A DNA stretch of 64,000 nt, taken from Pedobacter faecalis (lineage in GTDB: Bacteria > Bacteroidota > Bacteroidia > Sphingobacteriales > Sphingobacteriaceae). The notes under the pieces are model-generated. The model was not told the DNA's origin. It worked only from the letters and a program-made list of their open reading frames with translations, and did not search any database. A program made the translations under genes and the position numbers. Location of the stretch: the NCBI RefSeq assembly GCF_030182585.1, contig NZ_JARXOW010000001.1:1550001-1614000 (forward strand), read 5' to 3'. Of the stretch, positions 19,263-28,466 are shown in pieces. Each line of letters opens with the position of its first letter. The first letter of the stretch is position 1.

Positions 19263-19309
19263 ACCGGTCTACTATTAAGCGATAATTAACGTAATGTTAT
19301 TAGACCGGT
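19263..19309 (-). other. Intergenic inverted repeat in the receptor-lipoprotein operon
   Basis: accggtcta (19263-19271) and tagaccggt (19301-19309) are perfect 9-bp arms around a 29-nt AT-rich loop between the TonB receptor stop and the lipoprotein start. It may form an mRNA hairpin that sets the ratio of the two products. There is no U tract directly after it. Confidence 0.55.
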
Positions 19310-19336
19310 ATTTTTGTGTTAATGAATTGTTAAAGA

Positions 19337-22138
19337 CTAGAAGGTGTAGTTCAGATTGATTCCCACGTTAGTACCTTTCTTATACTCATTATAAGATAGA
19401 TTATTGTCATTAAACTCCTGCTGGAACTTCACTGTAGGGTTTAGTATATTACCAACACTTAAGTCTAGCCCTATCCTGCTATTGATCTTAGTGTTAACGA
19501 TGAAATCCAGCGTATTTACCGGCATCTCGTATATGTCGCCTGCCTGCTGCGCGCCAGCAACGAACAACCGCTTTCCGAAAACATTGTATGTTACCGTAAA
19601 AGTGGTATTTGATTTTGCCGACCATTCTTGACGGTAACTGTAGTCCAGATTTACCAGATAAGGAGATGCCCCAAAAAGTGGCCTTGATCTGTTCGTCGGT
19701 GCTATAGGTTTCGCCGAAGTATTGATCGTCTCATCAGACACTTTGATCTGACTATAAATATACGAAGCATTAATTCCGGCCGACATAGCCTTCAGAACTT
19801 TGGATCCTGAGCCGAAAATGTTTCCGACGTTTCTGTTATACTCAAATTCGAGCCCGGCCACTATTGCCTGATCGGTGTTAATATAAGTAAACAGAGGATC
19901 GGCAGAATTCACCTGGCTAAGTTCGATCGGTTTATCAATATATTTCCCAAAAGCACTTAGCGCGACAAGCTCACTGTTGCTTGGGTACCATTCATACTTT
20001 AGATCTGCATTATAGTTCGAACTATTTACCAGATCTGGGTTACCCTCGCCCTCTGCGATACCAAATCCAACGTTATATCGGAAAGGCGCAGCTTCCACAA
20101 ACTGGGGCCTGGATATGGTCCGACTTGCTGCAAATAATATGTTGGAGCTTTCCGTGAAATTGTATTTAAGTGTTGCTGCTGGAAGGATATCTATATTATC
20201 AAGCGTATTCACCTGATAAGGGGAATCATAGGTTTGGTTACCCGTTTTGAAGTAAGTATTCTGATTTGAATACTCGCCACGCACTCCGGCGATTAACTTC
20301 AACTTGTTATTGAACTGAAAATTAAAGTTGACATAAGATGCTGCAACAGAAAGATCGGCCTCATAGTTATTTGGTGCAAAGTAACTTTCCTGATAACGGA
20401 ATGTCGCATTATCCTCGCCGCTACCTAAATTACCGTCATTGAGATACTGATCTACCTGATTTACCATGAGTGTTGGACTCAGACCGATCTTTGTATCAAT
20501 CTGCCTTGACCCGAATACCCTGTTCTTATGTCTTCCCTGAAAACCAAATTGTAGCGTTTTAAAGATCGCGTCCTCATTTTTAGAGACCAGTTCAAAGGAT
20601 ACATTTCCTGAGAAATCATCCTCTTCCAGGTCAGCAAAAAACCTGTGATTATCGCTGGTATTAAACTTCAGGAAAGAATATGTTCCGTTTTCATTGTCTA
20701 TAAAGCTATTCTGTACCCTATCCGGTGTACTGCCTTTGATGTTGGCGTATCCAAACGCAAACTTTAGCTTCAGACGATCGCTCAGGCTGTTATTTCCGGA
20801 GAATTGCGTGTTCAACAAAGAGTTCTGGACATAAGCGTCCCGTCGGGCATATATATTGCCGCTCAAATCATTCTTGAAACCGTTCTGATCAAAAATATCG
20901 TTGCTTGAATCGTTCACATAGACACCAGTGATCGAGTAGCTATTATTATTTTTAGTCTTATAGTACAGGTTCAGCAAGCTGGAGGTATTTGTCGTGAAAC
21001 TATAGCGCCTCGTGTTATAAAAATAATCCGGAGCCTGTTGCGCATTGTAAATAGCGCTAACGCCATCATTGAAGCGATAATCATTTTTATAAGTGACATT
21101 TGCCAAAAAACCAACTTGTGATCCGCTTTCTAACGTGTACAGATCACCGCCAGAAAAGTTAAAGCCAGTACTTACCGGAGCAGTCCTTTCTTCAGGTGAC
21201 CACGCTGTATTGAAACCGGGCGCGTTGGCCGGACTGGTAGATTCAAATACCCTTGTACCTGCTACACGGGCCGGTAACTCACGGTCACCTCTAGCAAAGC
21301 CTAGATAATTAAGGGCACTTCCTTTAGTCGATAAAAAATCTTTTCCTGTGGTAATCGAGTTGTAACCTGAAGAGATACCAACTTTAAAGAATCCCTTTTC
21401 AGGATAGTCTTTAGTCACTATATCTATCGATCCTCCTGAAAAATCACCGTACAACTCAGGTGAATATGATTTTGTTACACCAATATTTTTAACAAGGGAA
21501 GATGGAAAGATATCCAGAGGAATAAGTTTAAGATCAGGATTGGTGGAAGGGATAGGCAGGCCATTCAGTGTGGTATTATTATACCTGTCGCCCAGCCCTC
21601 TGACAAACACATTTTTATTACCTACTACAGAAATACCAGCAATTTTGGTTACGCCCTCGCTAACATTCGACAAACCTTTTAATGCTAGTTCCTGCGCCCC
21701 TATCTTTTGTATAACAAGTGTAGAATTTTTACGCTCAACATTCAAAGCCGCCGCATTTTCGCGATTAACTTTAGCGGTGATTTGTACACTTTGCAGCGAT
21801 TGTCCTGCTTCTTCTTCAAGCATTACGTTTACCGTGACGAGCTTGCCGCCGGAAAGAGTGATATCTGTTATTTCGGTGGGCAGGTAGCCGACATAACTCA
21901 CCTGAATAGTGTAAGTACCGTCAGATAAACCAGACAGGATGTATTTCCCGTTAGCATCTGTAGCCATTCCCCGGTTCGTGCCTTTTAACTTTACAGAAGC
22001 ACCGACGACCGTTTCGCCTGTTTTTTTGTCTGAAACTGTACCGGATATTCTGCCGGAATCCTGTGAAAAGACAGTAGTACTGAAGATAATGCCTGCAATC
22101 AGCATTATCAGGGCTTTAAGATTTAGTTGTGATTTCAA
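19337..22138 (-). CDS. TonB-dependent receptor with carboxypeptidase-like N-terminal domain
   Basis: Outer-membrane transporter of 933 residues. A signal peptide (LKALIMLIAGIIFSTTVFSQ) is followed by a carboxypeptidase-regulatory-like domain (residues 28-115, GRISGTVSDKKTGETVVGAS), a plug (about 125-260, with NVFVRGLGDRYNNTTLNGLP) and a 22-strand barrel ending in aromatic residues (GINLNYTF). The start is TTG at 22138: the frame has a stop at 22166-22168, and the next ATG would remove the basic part of the signal peptide. A -7 box (TAGCTTTG, 22161-22168) and an 11-bp phased operator array lie upstream. Together with the following lipoprotein it probably imports a phosphate-related or other scarce ligand; this is inference from the operator. 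Confidence 0.93.
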   Translation of the reverse strand: MKSQLNLKALIMLIAGIIFSTTVFSQDSGRISGTVSDKKTGETVVGASVKLKGTNRGMATDANGKYILSGLSDGTYTIQVSYVGYLPTEITDITLSGGKLVTVNVMLEEEAGQSLQSVQITAKVNRENAAALNVERKNSTLVIQKIGAQELALKGLSNVSEGVTKIAGISVVGNKNVFVRGLGDRYNNTTLNGLPIPSTNPDLKLIPLDIFPSSLVKNIGVTKSYSPELYGDFSGGSIDIVTKDYPEKGFFKVGISSGYNSITTGKDFLSTKGSALNYLGFARGDRELPARVAGTRVFESTSPANAPGFNTAWSPEERTAPVSTGFNFSGGDLYTLESGSQVGFLANVTYKNDYRFNDGVSAIYNAQQAPDYFYNTRRYSFTTNTSSLLNLYYKTKNNNSYSITGVYVNDSSNDIFDQNGFKNDLSGNIYARRDAYVQNSLLNTQFSGNNSLSDRLKLKFAFGYANIKGSTPDRVQNSFIDNENGTYSFLKFNTSDNHRFFADLEEDDFSGNVSFELVSKNEDAIFKTLQFGFQGRHKNRVFGSRQIDTKIGLSPTLMVNQVDQYLNDGNLGSGEDNATFRYQESYFAPNNYEADLSVAASYVNFNFQFNNKLKLIAGVRGEYSNQNTYFKTGNQTYDSPYQVNTLDNIDILPAATLKYNFTESSNILFAASRTISRPQFVEAAPFRYNVGFGIAEGEGNPDLVNSSNYNADLKYEWYPSNSELVALSAFGKYIDKPIELSQVNSADPLFTYINTDQAIVAGLEFEYNRNVGNIFGSGSKVLKAMSAGINASYIYSQIKVSDETINTSAKPIAPTNRSRPLFGASPYLVNLDYSYRQEWSAKSNTTFTVTYNVFGKRLFVAGAQQAGDIYEMPVNTLDFIVNTKINSRIGLDLSVGNILNPTVKFQQEFNDNNLSYNEYKKGTNVGINLNYTF

Positions 22139-22160
22139 TTTGCTGTATATTAATTTCCAG

Positions 22161-22238
22161 CAAAGCTATTACCACAATGTTAGGCCTATGTTAGGTATAA
22201 ATTACCTTTTGTTTACCTAAGTGTTAAGCCAATGTTAA
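22161..22238 (-). promoter_or_regulatory. Pho-box-like six-unit 11-bp array and promoter of the TonB receptor
   Basis: On the plus strand TTA occurs at 22180, 22191, 22202, 22213, 22224 and 22235, exactly every 11 bp; four of the six units are TGTTAA or TGTTAG. Read on the coding (minus) strand these are TTAACA or CTAACA direct repeats, the form bound by Bacillus PhoP and close in spacing to the Escherichia coli PhoB box. The array ends 9 bp before the -7 box TAGCTTTG (22168-22161), and no -33 TTTG is present, as expected for activator-dependent promoters. Start predicted near 22157. Confidence 0.7.
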
Positions 22239-22250
22239 CTGCCTTTAGGT

Positions 22251-22751
22251 TCAATATCTTAGGCCTGCTTTTTTGCAAAGAAAGTGCAAAAGCCATATTG
22301 GTCCTATTAATAAGAATTTAATGTCGGTAAGAAAAGAGGGCTTTTTACCCTCTATTTTATGACCAATGAACTGCCCCACCCAGGACACGACAAAAATGCC
22401 CAGACAAACCTGCCACACAGCCGGTCCGCCCGCAGCCTCCAGTTTCTCCAATTGCACTATCCCCATGCTCATCACAAAGATCAGGATCAGCATCAGGTAA
22501 GACATCACCGGAGAAAGACGATAGTAATAATATACGGAAAATGCGATCAGGAATGAAGCCCAGTTCACATAGCCGTTGTACCTGCCCAGAAATTCGAGAT
22601 GTGGAAAGGGTATCGACCAAACCAGACCGAGCAGACTGAAAACGATAAGCGGAACGCATATCCAGTGCAATAGCTCGTTCGTATGGTTTTGATGGCTTTC
22701 CGAATACTGTTCGAAAAGCCGGTCAATCTCACGTTTTGCTGGAGCCGCCAT
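22251..22751 (-). CDS. Mpo1-like (DUF962) membrane protein
   Basis: 166 residues from the ATG at 22751 (MAAPAKREIDRLFEQYSESH), 10 nt after the rny stop. Four or so transmembrane helices are visible. Conserved family features are HQNHTNELLHWICVP near the N-terminus and the GQFIGHKIEGKKPSF segment near residue 135. Yeast Mpo1 is an iron-dependent dioxygenase that shortens 2-hydroxy fatty acids, and its His residues in these two segments bind the metal. A similar role in odd-chain or hydroxy fatty acid turnover is inferred from family membership only. Confidence 0.82.
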   Translation of the reverse strand: MAAPAKREIDRLFEQYSESHQNHTNELLHWICVPLIVFSLLGLVWSIPFPHLEFLGRYNGYVNWASFLIAFSVYYYYRLSPVMSYLMLILIFVMSMGIVQLEKLEAAGGPAVWQVCLGIFVVSWVGQFIGHKIEGKKPSFLTDIKFLLIGPIWLLHFLCKKAGLRY

Positions 22752-22761
22752 AGTTGAGTGC

Positions 22762-24324
22762 TTACTTCGCAAAAGCAACGGAACGGGTTTCCCGGATCAC
22801 CGTTACCTTAATCTGGCCGGGATAAGTCATCTCGGTCTGTATACGGTTAGAGATATCCGCAGCAAGCAGTTCCGCCTGCTGATCGGTAACACGCTCACTC
22901 TCTACCACTACGCGCAGTTCGCGACCAGCCTGAATGGCAAAGGTCTTCTCAACGCCAGGGTATGATAAAGCCAGCTCTTCCAGTTCTTTCAATCTCTTGA
23001 TATAACTTTCAACCACCTCACGGCGTGCACCCGGACGTGCGCCTGAAATCGCATCGCAAGCCTGAACGATCGGTGAGATCATCGAAGTCATCTCGATCTC
23101 ATCGTGGTGAGCACCAATAGCGTTGCAGATCTCCGGATGCTCCTTATATTTTTCAGCCAGTTGCATACCGAGAATAGCGTGTGGAAGTTCCGGATTGTCA
23201 TCAGGCACTTTACCTATATCGTGCAGTAAGCCGGCACGTTTAGCCATTTTCGCATTCAGCCCAAGTTCAGCAGCCATGGTTGCGCAGAAATTCGCCACCT
23301 CGCGGGAGTGATGCAGCAGGTTCTGACCATAAGACGAGCGGTAACGCATACGTCCCACCATACGGATCAGTTCAGGGTGCAGACCATGGATGCCCAGATC
23401 AATCACCGTGCGCTCACCGATCTCCACGATCTCGTCTTCAATCTGTTTCTTTGTTTTGGCTACAACCTCCTCAATACGCGCCGGGTGTATCCTGCCGTCT
23501 GTTACAAGGCGGTGCAGGGCAAGTCTGGCAATCTCCCTCCTTACCGGGTCAAATCCTGAAAGAATTATTGCCTCCGGTGTATCGTCAACAATGATCTCAA
23601 TACCGGTGGCAGCCTCAAGCGCCCTGATGTTACGACCTTCGCGACCAATAACGCGACCCTTGATCTCATCACTTTCAATATGGAATATAGATACCGTATT
23701 CTCAATAGCAGCTTCTACAGCTGTACGCTGAATGGTTTGAATAACTACCTTTTTTGCTTCCTTAGTTGCCGTAAGCTTAGCATCGTCTACGATGTCTTTA
23801 ACCTGGATCATGGCCTGAGTACGTGCCTCCTGCTTCATCGTTTCCACCAACTGGCTCCTGGCCTCCTCAGCAGTAAGGCCTGCTATGGTCTCCAGTTGCC
23901 TCACATGCTGGTTTTTAAGTACATCAACCTCTTCCTGCTTCTTAACCGCTATTTCCGTTTGTCGCTCCAGGCTTTTGCGCTGATTATCAAGTTCCTGCTC
24001 TTTGCGGTTTGCGTTTTCAAGCTTCTGGTTAAGCGACTGCTCCTTTTGCTTCAGCGAGTTCTCACGTTGATTAAGCTGATTGTTCCTGGAATTCACTTCC
24101 TGCTCATGTTCAGATTTCAGTTGGAGAAATTTCTCTTTGGCTTCCAGCAAGCGGTCCTTTTTCAAGATTTCCGCGTTGGTTTCCGCATCCTTTAATATCT
24201 TTTTTACTTTGTTCTGAGCAGCAACTTCCTGGTTTTTCAGCAGGCTGCGCAGCAGGTACCTGCCTATAAAGACTCCGATAATTAAACCGAGAAGTACATA
24301 TCCTATAATTCCTAATATTTCCAT
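22762..24324 (-). CDS. rny: Ribonuclease Y
   Basis: Membrane-anchored endoribonuclease that starts mRNA decay in bacteria lacking RNase E as main enzyme. It has 520 residues. The N-terminal helix ([20 protein letters not shown]) anchors it, followed by a long coiled coil (about residues 35-190) rich in Glu, Lys and Gln. A KH domain contains [20 protein letters not shown]. The HD domain contains the metal-binding pair in [14 protein letters not shown] and AHHDE. It is the gene after zapA on this strand, with a probable 6S RNA between them. Confidence 0.97.
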   Translation of the reverse strand: MEILGIIGYVLLGLIIGVFIGRYLLRSLLKNQEVAAQNKVKKILKDAETNAEILKKDRLLEAKEKFLQLKSEHEQEVNSRNNQLNQRENSLKQKEQSLNQKLENANRKEQELDNQRKSLERQTEIAVKKQEEVDVLKNQHVRQLETIAGLTAEEARSQLVETMKQEARTQAMIQVKDIVDDAKLTATKEAKKVVIQTIQRTAVEAAIENTVSIFHIESDEIKGRVIGREGRNIRALEAATGIEIIVDDTPEAIILSGFDPVRREIARLALHRLVTDGRIHPARIEEVVAKTKKQIEDEIVEIGERTVIDLGIHGLHPELIRMVGRMRYRSSYGQNLLHHSREVANFCATMAAELGLNAKMAKRAGLLHDIGKVPDDNPELPHAILGMQLAEKYKEHPEICNAIGAHHDEIEMTSMISPIVQACDAISGARPGARREVVESYIKRLKELEELALSYPGVEKTFAIQAGRELRVVVESERVTDQQAELLAADISNRIQTEMTYPGQIKVTVIRETRSVAFAK

Positions 24325-24376
24325 TTTTTATTTACGTTAATGCCCTGTTGCGGATGGGTCCATCCGTTTATCGTTT

Positions 24377-24552
24377 AAAAAAAAACCGCAACTAAATTTT
24401 ACAAGTCCCAAATTTTAAAAACCTCAACGTTAGCATAATTAGGATTTAAGTCATTTTCAGATGCTATGAAATGAAATACACTCTCTCAATCCTATAAATA
24501 TTGAAGTGTTAAGCTTTAAAAATAGTGAAACTCAAAAACTAGCTGCGGCTAA
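24377..24552 (-). ncRNA. ssrS: Probable 6S RNA between zapA and rny
   Basis: The 261-nt gap between zapA and rny holds an RNA-like rod on the minus strand. Its ends pair: CCGCAGCTA (24548-24540) with TAGTTGCGG (24394-24386), one G-U pair, extended by four A-U pairs inward. The inner part continues to pair in short blocks (CTTCAA with TTGAGG) up to a central hairpin TCATTTT/GAAATGA (near 24452-24475). Nine U residues follow at 24385-24377. The roughly 175-nt rod with internal bulges is the 6S RNA shape, and zapA-ssrS adjacency is conserved in gamma-proteobacteria. The exact 5' end and promoter were not found. Confidence 0.7.
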
Positions 24553-24585
24553 TATTTTTTGTCAATTACTAATATAAAGAACGTA

Positions 24586-24876
24586 CTATTTAGAGAAAAA
24601 ATCATTCAATAAACCATCCAGCTCGCCAACCTTTGATGCCACTTCAGTGTCCTGAGTCTGAATCTTACTTTCTACCCTCAATACTGCAGTTGCATAATGC
24701 AATACTGCCATCGAAAGCAAATCCTGCTTATCCCTGACCGCGTAATTTTCCTGATAGTCCTTTATACGTTCATTGATAATTTTGGCCGCCCGCCTCACAA
24801 TTTCCTCCTCCTCAGTATTCACCTTTAGAGGGTAAATACGATCGGCGATGGTTATTTTTATCGAGATTTCTCCCAT
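24586..24876 (-). CDS. zapA: Cell division protein ZapA
   Basis: 96 residues. ZapA bundles FtsZ filaments in the cytoplasm. The N-terminal half (ISIKITIADRIYPLKVNTEE) is the family beta-hairpin and EEIVRRAAKIINERIKDYQ starts the long helix. LSMAVLHYATAVLRVESK continues the coiled coil. It follows a second short coiled-coil gene by 31 nt and precedes the 6S RNA candidate. Confidence 0.92.
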   Translation of the reverse strand: MGEISIKITIADRIYPLKVNTEEEEIVRRAAKIINERIKDYQENYAVRDKQDLLSMAVLHYATAVLRVESKIQTQDTEVASKVGELDGLLNDFFSK

Positions 24877-24907
24877 TTCTTAGTTTTGTTTCACTCTATC
24901 ACCACTG

Positions 24908-25198
24908 CTATCTTTTAAGCAGCAAAACGCACTTATCTATTTCACGCACAAAATCGTTAATTTTTTGCTTTATATCAAGAGTCTTTTCACTTGTACCCTC
25001 AATGCTTTTCGCCAGCTTCAACACCCGCATCTTCTCTTCAAGCTCAGCCTGCTTATTCCTGTAAACATCATTGGCCGTTTTTACCGACTGGTTTTCAAGC
25101 TTCAAGAGATCATTTTCTTCCTGCAGCGCATTGCACAACTCAATCAGCCTGGCTGTTTTATGCATCACTGCGGTTAACTGATCTGCAACTGAAGACAT
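24908..25198 (-). CDS. Short coiled-coil protein, likely ZapA partner
   Basis: 96 residues, almost all predicted coiled coil (LIELCNALQEENDLLKLENQ, then NKQAELEEKMRVLKLAKSIE). No named family was recognised. It ends in NDFVREIDKCVLLLKR. Its position directly before zapA, and the heptad pattern, resemble the ZapB and ZauP partners of ZapA in proteobacteria. A role as a divisome partner is inference from that context. It follows pheT by 41 nt on the same strand. Confidence 0.8.
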   Translation of the reverse strand: MSSVADQLTAVMHKTARLIELCNALQEENDLLKLENQSVKTANDVYRNKQAELEEKMRVLKLAKSIEGTSEKTLDIKQKINDFVREIDKCVLLLKR

Positions 25199-25239
25199 CT
25201 CTTTATTTCTAAAATCTACTTAAATTTCTTAAAACAGGC

Positions 25240-27636
25240 CTATTTTCTAATCTCGGCATTCGCTGTTTGCGCTAAGTTATGCATAATCTTTTGCATAACG
25301 GAATCAATTTGTTTATCCGTTAACGTTTGCTCCTCGTCCTGCAAAGTAAAGTTCAGCGCATAAGATTTCTTACCGGCGGGCAGCTTATCGCCCATATACA
25401 CATCAAAGACCTGCACGTTCTTCACCAGCTTGCGGTCCGATTTATAGGCGATGGTACTCAATGCCTCGAAGGTTACCGTAGTATCCACCAGCATGGAGAG
25501 ATCCCGTCTTACCGCCGGGTATTTCGGCACTTCTTTATTGATGATCTTATTTTTCCTCACCATATCGAGCAGCAACGCCCAATCAAAATCAGCATAGTAA
25601 ACGTCTTTGTCTACGTCAGCCTTTTTCTTATCCGCAGCCGTGGCTGCCCCAAAACTCACGATCACCTTTTCGCCCCGGAAATATTTCAGTCCGTACGCAA
25701 AATTTGCATCCTGGGTTTCGGCCAACTGATAATTGCCTACGCCCAGGCGATTCATCACCGCATCTACCGCTGCCTTAAGGTGGTAAAAACTCACCGGAGT
25801 GTCTTTGTGGTTCCATTGTTCGGGCAAAGTAGCACCCGACATCAGCAGCAGCAGACGCGGACGCTCCACATATTTTCCGTCGATCAGGTGATAAGTTTTG
25901 CCGAACTCATAAAACTTCAGGTCGGCCGCCTTTCTTTTCTGGTTATAAGCCACACTCTCCATCGCCGGAAGCAGCAACTCCTGACGCATAACATTCAGGT
26001 CGGAGCTCAGCGGGTTCAGTATCTGCACCGCTTCTTCAGGCACTTTCGAATACGCACCTTTGGTAAGCGAATTACACCATATCTCCAAAAACCCGTTGGC
26101 CGTAAGCATATCTGCTATCACATGCTGCGTTTGTTCCCTATCCGGCTTAGCACTGTACGACAGTGAAGCGTTGATCTTACTTGGTATTTCAATGTTATTG
26201 TATCCGTATATACGAAGTACTTCTTCGGTAACGTCGCATTCGCGGGTTACGTCTACCTTAAAGGCTGGCACTTTCAGTGACAATGTACCTCCCTGCTCCT
26301 GCGCTATCTCAATACCCAGCGCCGAAATGATCCCCCGGATTTCCGCCTCAGGAATACTGGCGCCGATCAGCCTGTTGATGTTCGCATAACTTACTTCCAC
26401 ATCAAAAGGCTGTACCGGGTTAGGATAAATATCAGAAACAGCAGAACTGATCTGTCCGCCTCCAAGTTCCTGAATCAATAAAGCCGCACGCTTTAATGCC
26501 GTAACGGTCATTTCCGGATCCGTCCCTCTTTCAAAGCGGAAAGAAGCATCCGTTTTAAGGCCATGTGCCTTGGAAGTCTTGCGCACCGACACTGCATCAA
26601 AATATGCGCTTTCCAGGAACACATTTACGGTTTCTTCAGAAACACCTGAGCTTTTGCCGCCAAAAACACCTGCAATACACATAGGCCCCTCCGCATCACA
26701 GATCATCAGGTCAGACGCCCCAAGTTTACGCTCCACACCATCAAGCGTTACAAAAGGTGTTCCCTCTGCACACTTGCGGACCACCACTTTTCCGCCCCTG
26801 ATCTGATCGGCATCAAAAGCATGTAAAGGTTGACCCAGCTCGTGCAATACATAATTGGTAATGTCTACAATATTATTGATCGGGCGAATGCCGATAACTT
26901 TTAGTTTATCCTGCAGCCAGTCGGGCGATGGCTTAACTGTTACACCTGTGATGGTCAGACTGCTGTAGCGCTTACAAGCTTCTGCATCCTCTACACTTAC
27001 CTCAATCCCGGCTGTGCTGCCTTCCTTAAATCCGGACAGATCGGGCATCTGAATATTTGTACGCAGATAAGCCGCCAGATCCCTGGCCACACCAAGGTGC
27101 GACGCAGCATCTGCCCGGTTAGGGGTCAGACCGATCTCAAACATATAATCGTCTTCCAGCTTAAAATAGGTCTTTGCAGGAGTACCCGGCTGCACTTCTT
27201 CGGGCAGTACCATAATGCCTGCATGAGAATTGCCCAGGCCAATTTCATCCTCAGCACAAATCATCCCTTCAGACACCTCGCCACGTATTTTGGATTTATT
27301 GATCTTGAACGGCTCGCCCTCGTTGGGATAAACCGTGGTACCTACAGTGGCTACAACAACCTTCTGACCCTCTGCTACGTTTGGCGCACCGCAGACAATC
27401 TGCAATGGTTCCGGGCCACCAACGTCCACGGTAGTCACCCTCAGCCGGTCGGCATTAGGATGCTGCGCGCAGGTTAATACATGGCCCGTCACCAAACCTT
27501 CCAGACCTCCTGGTACCGGCTGCACAGTCTCCAGACTTTCTACTTCCAGACCAATATTGGTCAGGATCAGGGAGAGTTCCTCAGGTGTTTTTTCGGTTTG
27601 AATAAACTGTTTAAGCCAATTATATGATATTTTCAT
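25240..27636 (-). CDS. pheT: Phenylalanine-tRNA ligase beta subunit
   Basis: Large subunit of the alpha2beta2 synthetase that charges tRNA-Phe. It has 798 residues, normal for the long bacterial form. The N-terminal MKISYNWLKQFIQTEKTPEE leads to the EMAP-like tRNA-binding fold (VTGHVLTCAQHPNADRLRVT, residues 48-155). The B3/B4 editing region contains LHELGQPLHAFDADQI. The C-terminal ferredoxin-like anticodon domain contains VPKYPAVRRDLSMLVD. pheS is not in the window. A -7 box lies 22 nt upstream. Confidence 0.97.
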   Translation of the reverse strand: MKISYNWLKQFIQTEKTPEELSLILTNIGLEVESLETVQPVPGGLEGLVTGHVLTCAQHPNADRLRVTTVDVGGPEPLQIVCGAPNVAEGQKVVVATVGTTVYPNEGEPFKINKSKIRGEVSEGMICAEDEIGLGNSHAGIMVLPEEVQPGTPAKTYFKLEDDYMFEIGLTPNRADAASHLGVARDLAAYLRTNIQMPDLSGFKEGSTAGIEVSVEDAEACKRYSSLTITGVTVKPSPDWLQDKLKVIGIRPINNIVDITNYVLHELGQPLHAFDADQIRGGKVVVRKCAEGTPFVTLDGVERKLGASDLMICDAEGPMCIAGVFGGKSSGVSEETVNVFLESAYFDAVSVRKTSKAHGLKTDASFRFERGTDPEMTVTALKRAALLIQELGGGQISSAVSDIYPNPVQPFDVEVSYANINRLIGASIPEAEIRGIISALGIEIAQEQGGTLSLKVPAFKVDVTRECDVTEEVLRIYGYNNIEIPSKINASLSYSAKPDREQTQHVIADMLTANGFLEIWCNSLTKGAYSKVPEEAVQILNPLSSDLNVMRQELLLPAMESVAYNQKRKAADLKFYEFGKTYHLIDGKYVERPRLLLLMSGATLPEQWNHKDTPVSFYHLKAAVDAVMNRLGVGNYQLAETQDANFAYGLKYFRGEKVIVSFGAATAADKKKADVDKDVYYADFDWALLLDMVRKNKIINKEVPKYPAVRRDLSMLVDTTVTFEALSTIAYKSDRKLVKNVQVFDVYMGDKLPAGKKSYALNFTLQDEEQTLTDKQIDSVMQKIMHNLAQTANAEIRK

Positions 27637-27658
27637 CTTGTAATTTCGGTGTAAAGCG

Positions 27659-27666
27659 CAAAGATA
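27659..27666 (-). promoter_or_regulatory. pheT promoter -7 element
   Basis: TATCTTTG on the minus strand matches TAnnTTTG. The predicted start near 27655 gives an 18-nt leader. The -33 element is weak (TTTA-like). Confidence 0.6.
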
Positions 27667-27691
27667 TAAAATAAAGCTATCTGCGTAAACC

Positions 27692-28393
27692 TTAAATCAG
27701 TCCCGCATCAGCGAAACTGAAATACTGCCGGTTGGTGATGATGAGATGGTCCAGGACTGGCATATCCAGCATACGTCCGGCCGCCACAAGCTTTTTGGTG
27801 ATATGAAGATCCGCTTCACTTGGTTTAAGATTTCCGGAGGGATGATTATGCGCCAGGATTACGTTGGCCGCATTGTGTTCCAGACCGGTTTTAAAGATCA
27901 CTTTCGGATCTGCCACCGTTCCTGCAAGTCCGCCCTTGCTGATCAGATGTTTGCCAATAACCACATTGGCCTGGTTGAGCAGCAGCACCCAGAATTCTTC
28001 ATGATTCAGATCGGCAAATACCGGCAAAAGTACATCGAAAGCGTCTTTAGCTCCGCTCATTTTGCGGATAGACGGTACTGCCGTCTCTTTACGCCGCCTG
28101 CCCAGCTCAAGAGCAGCTACAATCGCCAGCGCCTTGGCCTCGCCTATACCTTTAAATTTAGACAGATCTTTTACAGACACCCGGCCGAGCTCAGCCAGAT
28201 CATTGTTATAAAATGCGAGAATACGTTTGCTGAGGTCGACCGCCGTTTCGTTCCTGCTGCCCGAGCCGATCAGGATAGCAATAAGTTCGGCGTCGGTAAG
28301 TTGCCTGCGCCCCTGCAGCAAAAGTTTCTCCCTCGGCCTGTCGGCCTCGGCCCACAGCTTTATACCTAATTTTTGTTCATATGCCTTCATCAT
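27692..28393 (-). CDS. radC: RadC family JAB1/MPN protein
   Basis: 233 residues (two consecutive ATG codons at 28393 and 28390). N-terminal UPF0758 helix-hairpin-helix part contains LLLQGRRQLTDAELIAILIG and LSKFKGIGEAKALAIVAALE. The C-terminal JAMM metallopeptidase-like domain contains EEFWVLLLNQANVVIGKHL and the metal motif HNHPSGNLKPSEAD. The historical link to DNA repair is doubtful and no clear biochemical activity is established. It is a stand-alone chromosomal copy, not the short type found on mobile elements. Confidence 0.95.
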   Translation of the reverse strand: MMKAYEQKLGIKLWAEADRPREKLLLQGRRQLTDAELIAILIGSGSRNETAVDLSKRILAFYNNDLAELGRVSVKDLSKFKGIGEAKALAIVAALELGRRRKETAVPSIRKMSGAKDAFDVLLPVFADLNHEEFWVLLLNQANVVIGKHLISKGGLAGTVADPKVIFKTGLEHNAANVILAHNHPSGNLKPSEADLHITKKLVAAGRMLDMPVLDHLIITNRQYFSFADAGLI

Positions 28394-28414
28394 TTAAAAA
28401 ATGCTTATAAACAA

Positions 28415-28446
28415 AAAACGGGGTACGTTTTCACATACCCCGTTTT
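28415..28446 (-). terminator. Intrinsic terminator of rpsT
   Basis: AAAACGGGGTA (28415-28425) pairs perfectly with TACCCCGTTTT (28436-28446) around a 10-nt loop. On the minus strand the stem ends in TTTTTT. It is 20 nt after the rpsT stop. Confidence 0.92.
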
Positions 28447-28466
28447 ATTATGCTGTAAAGCTAATG

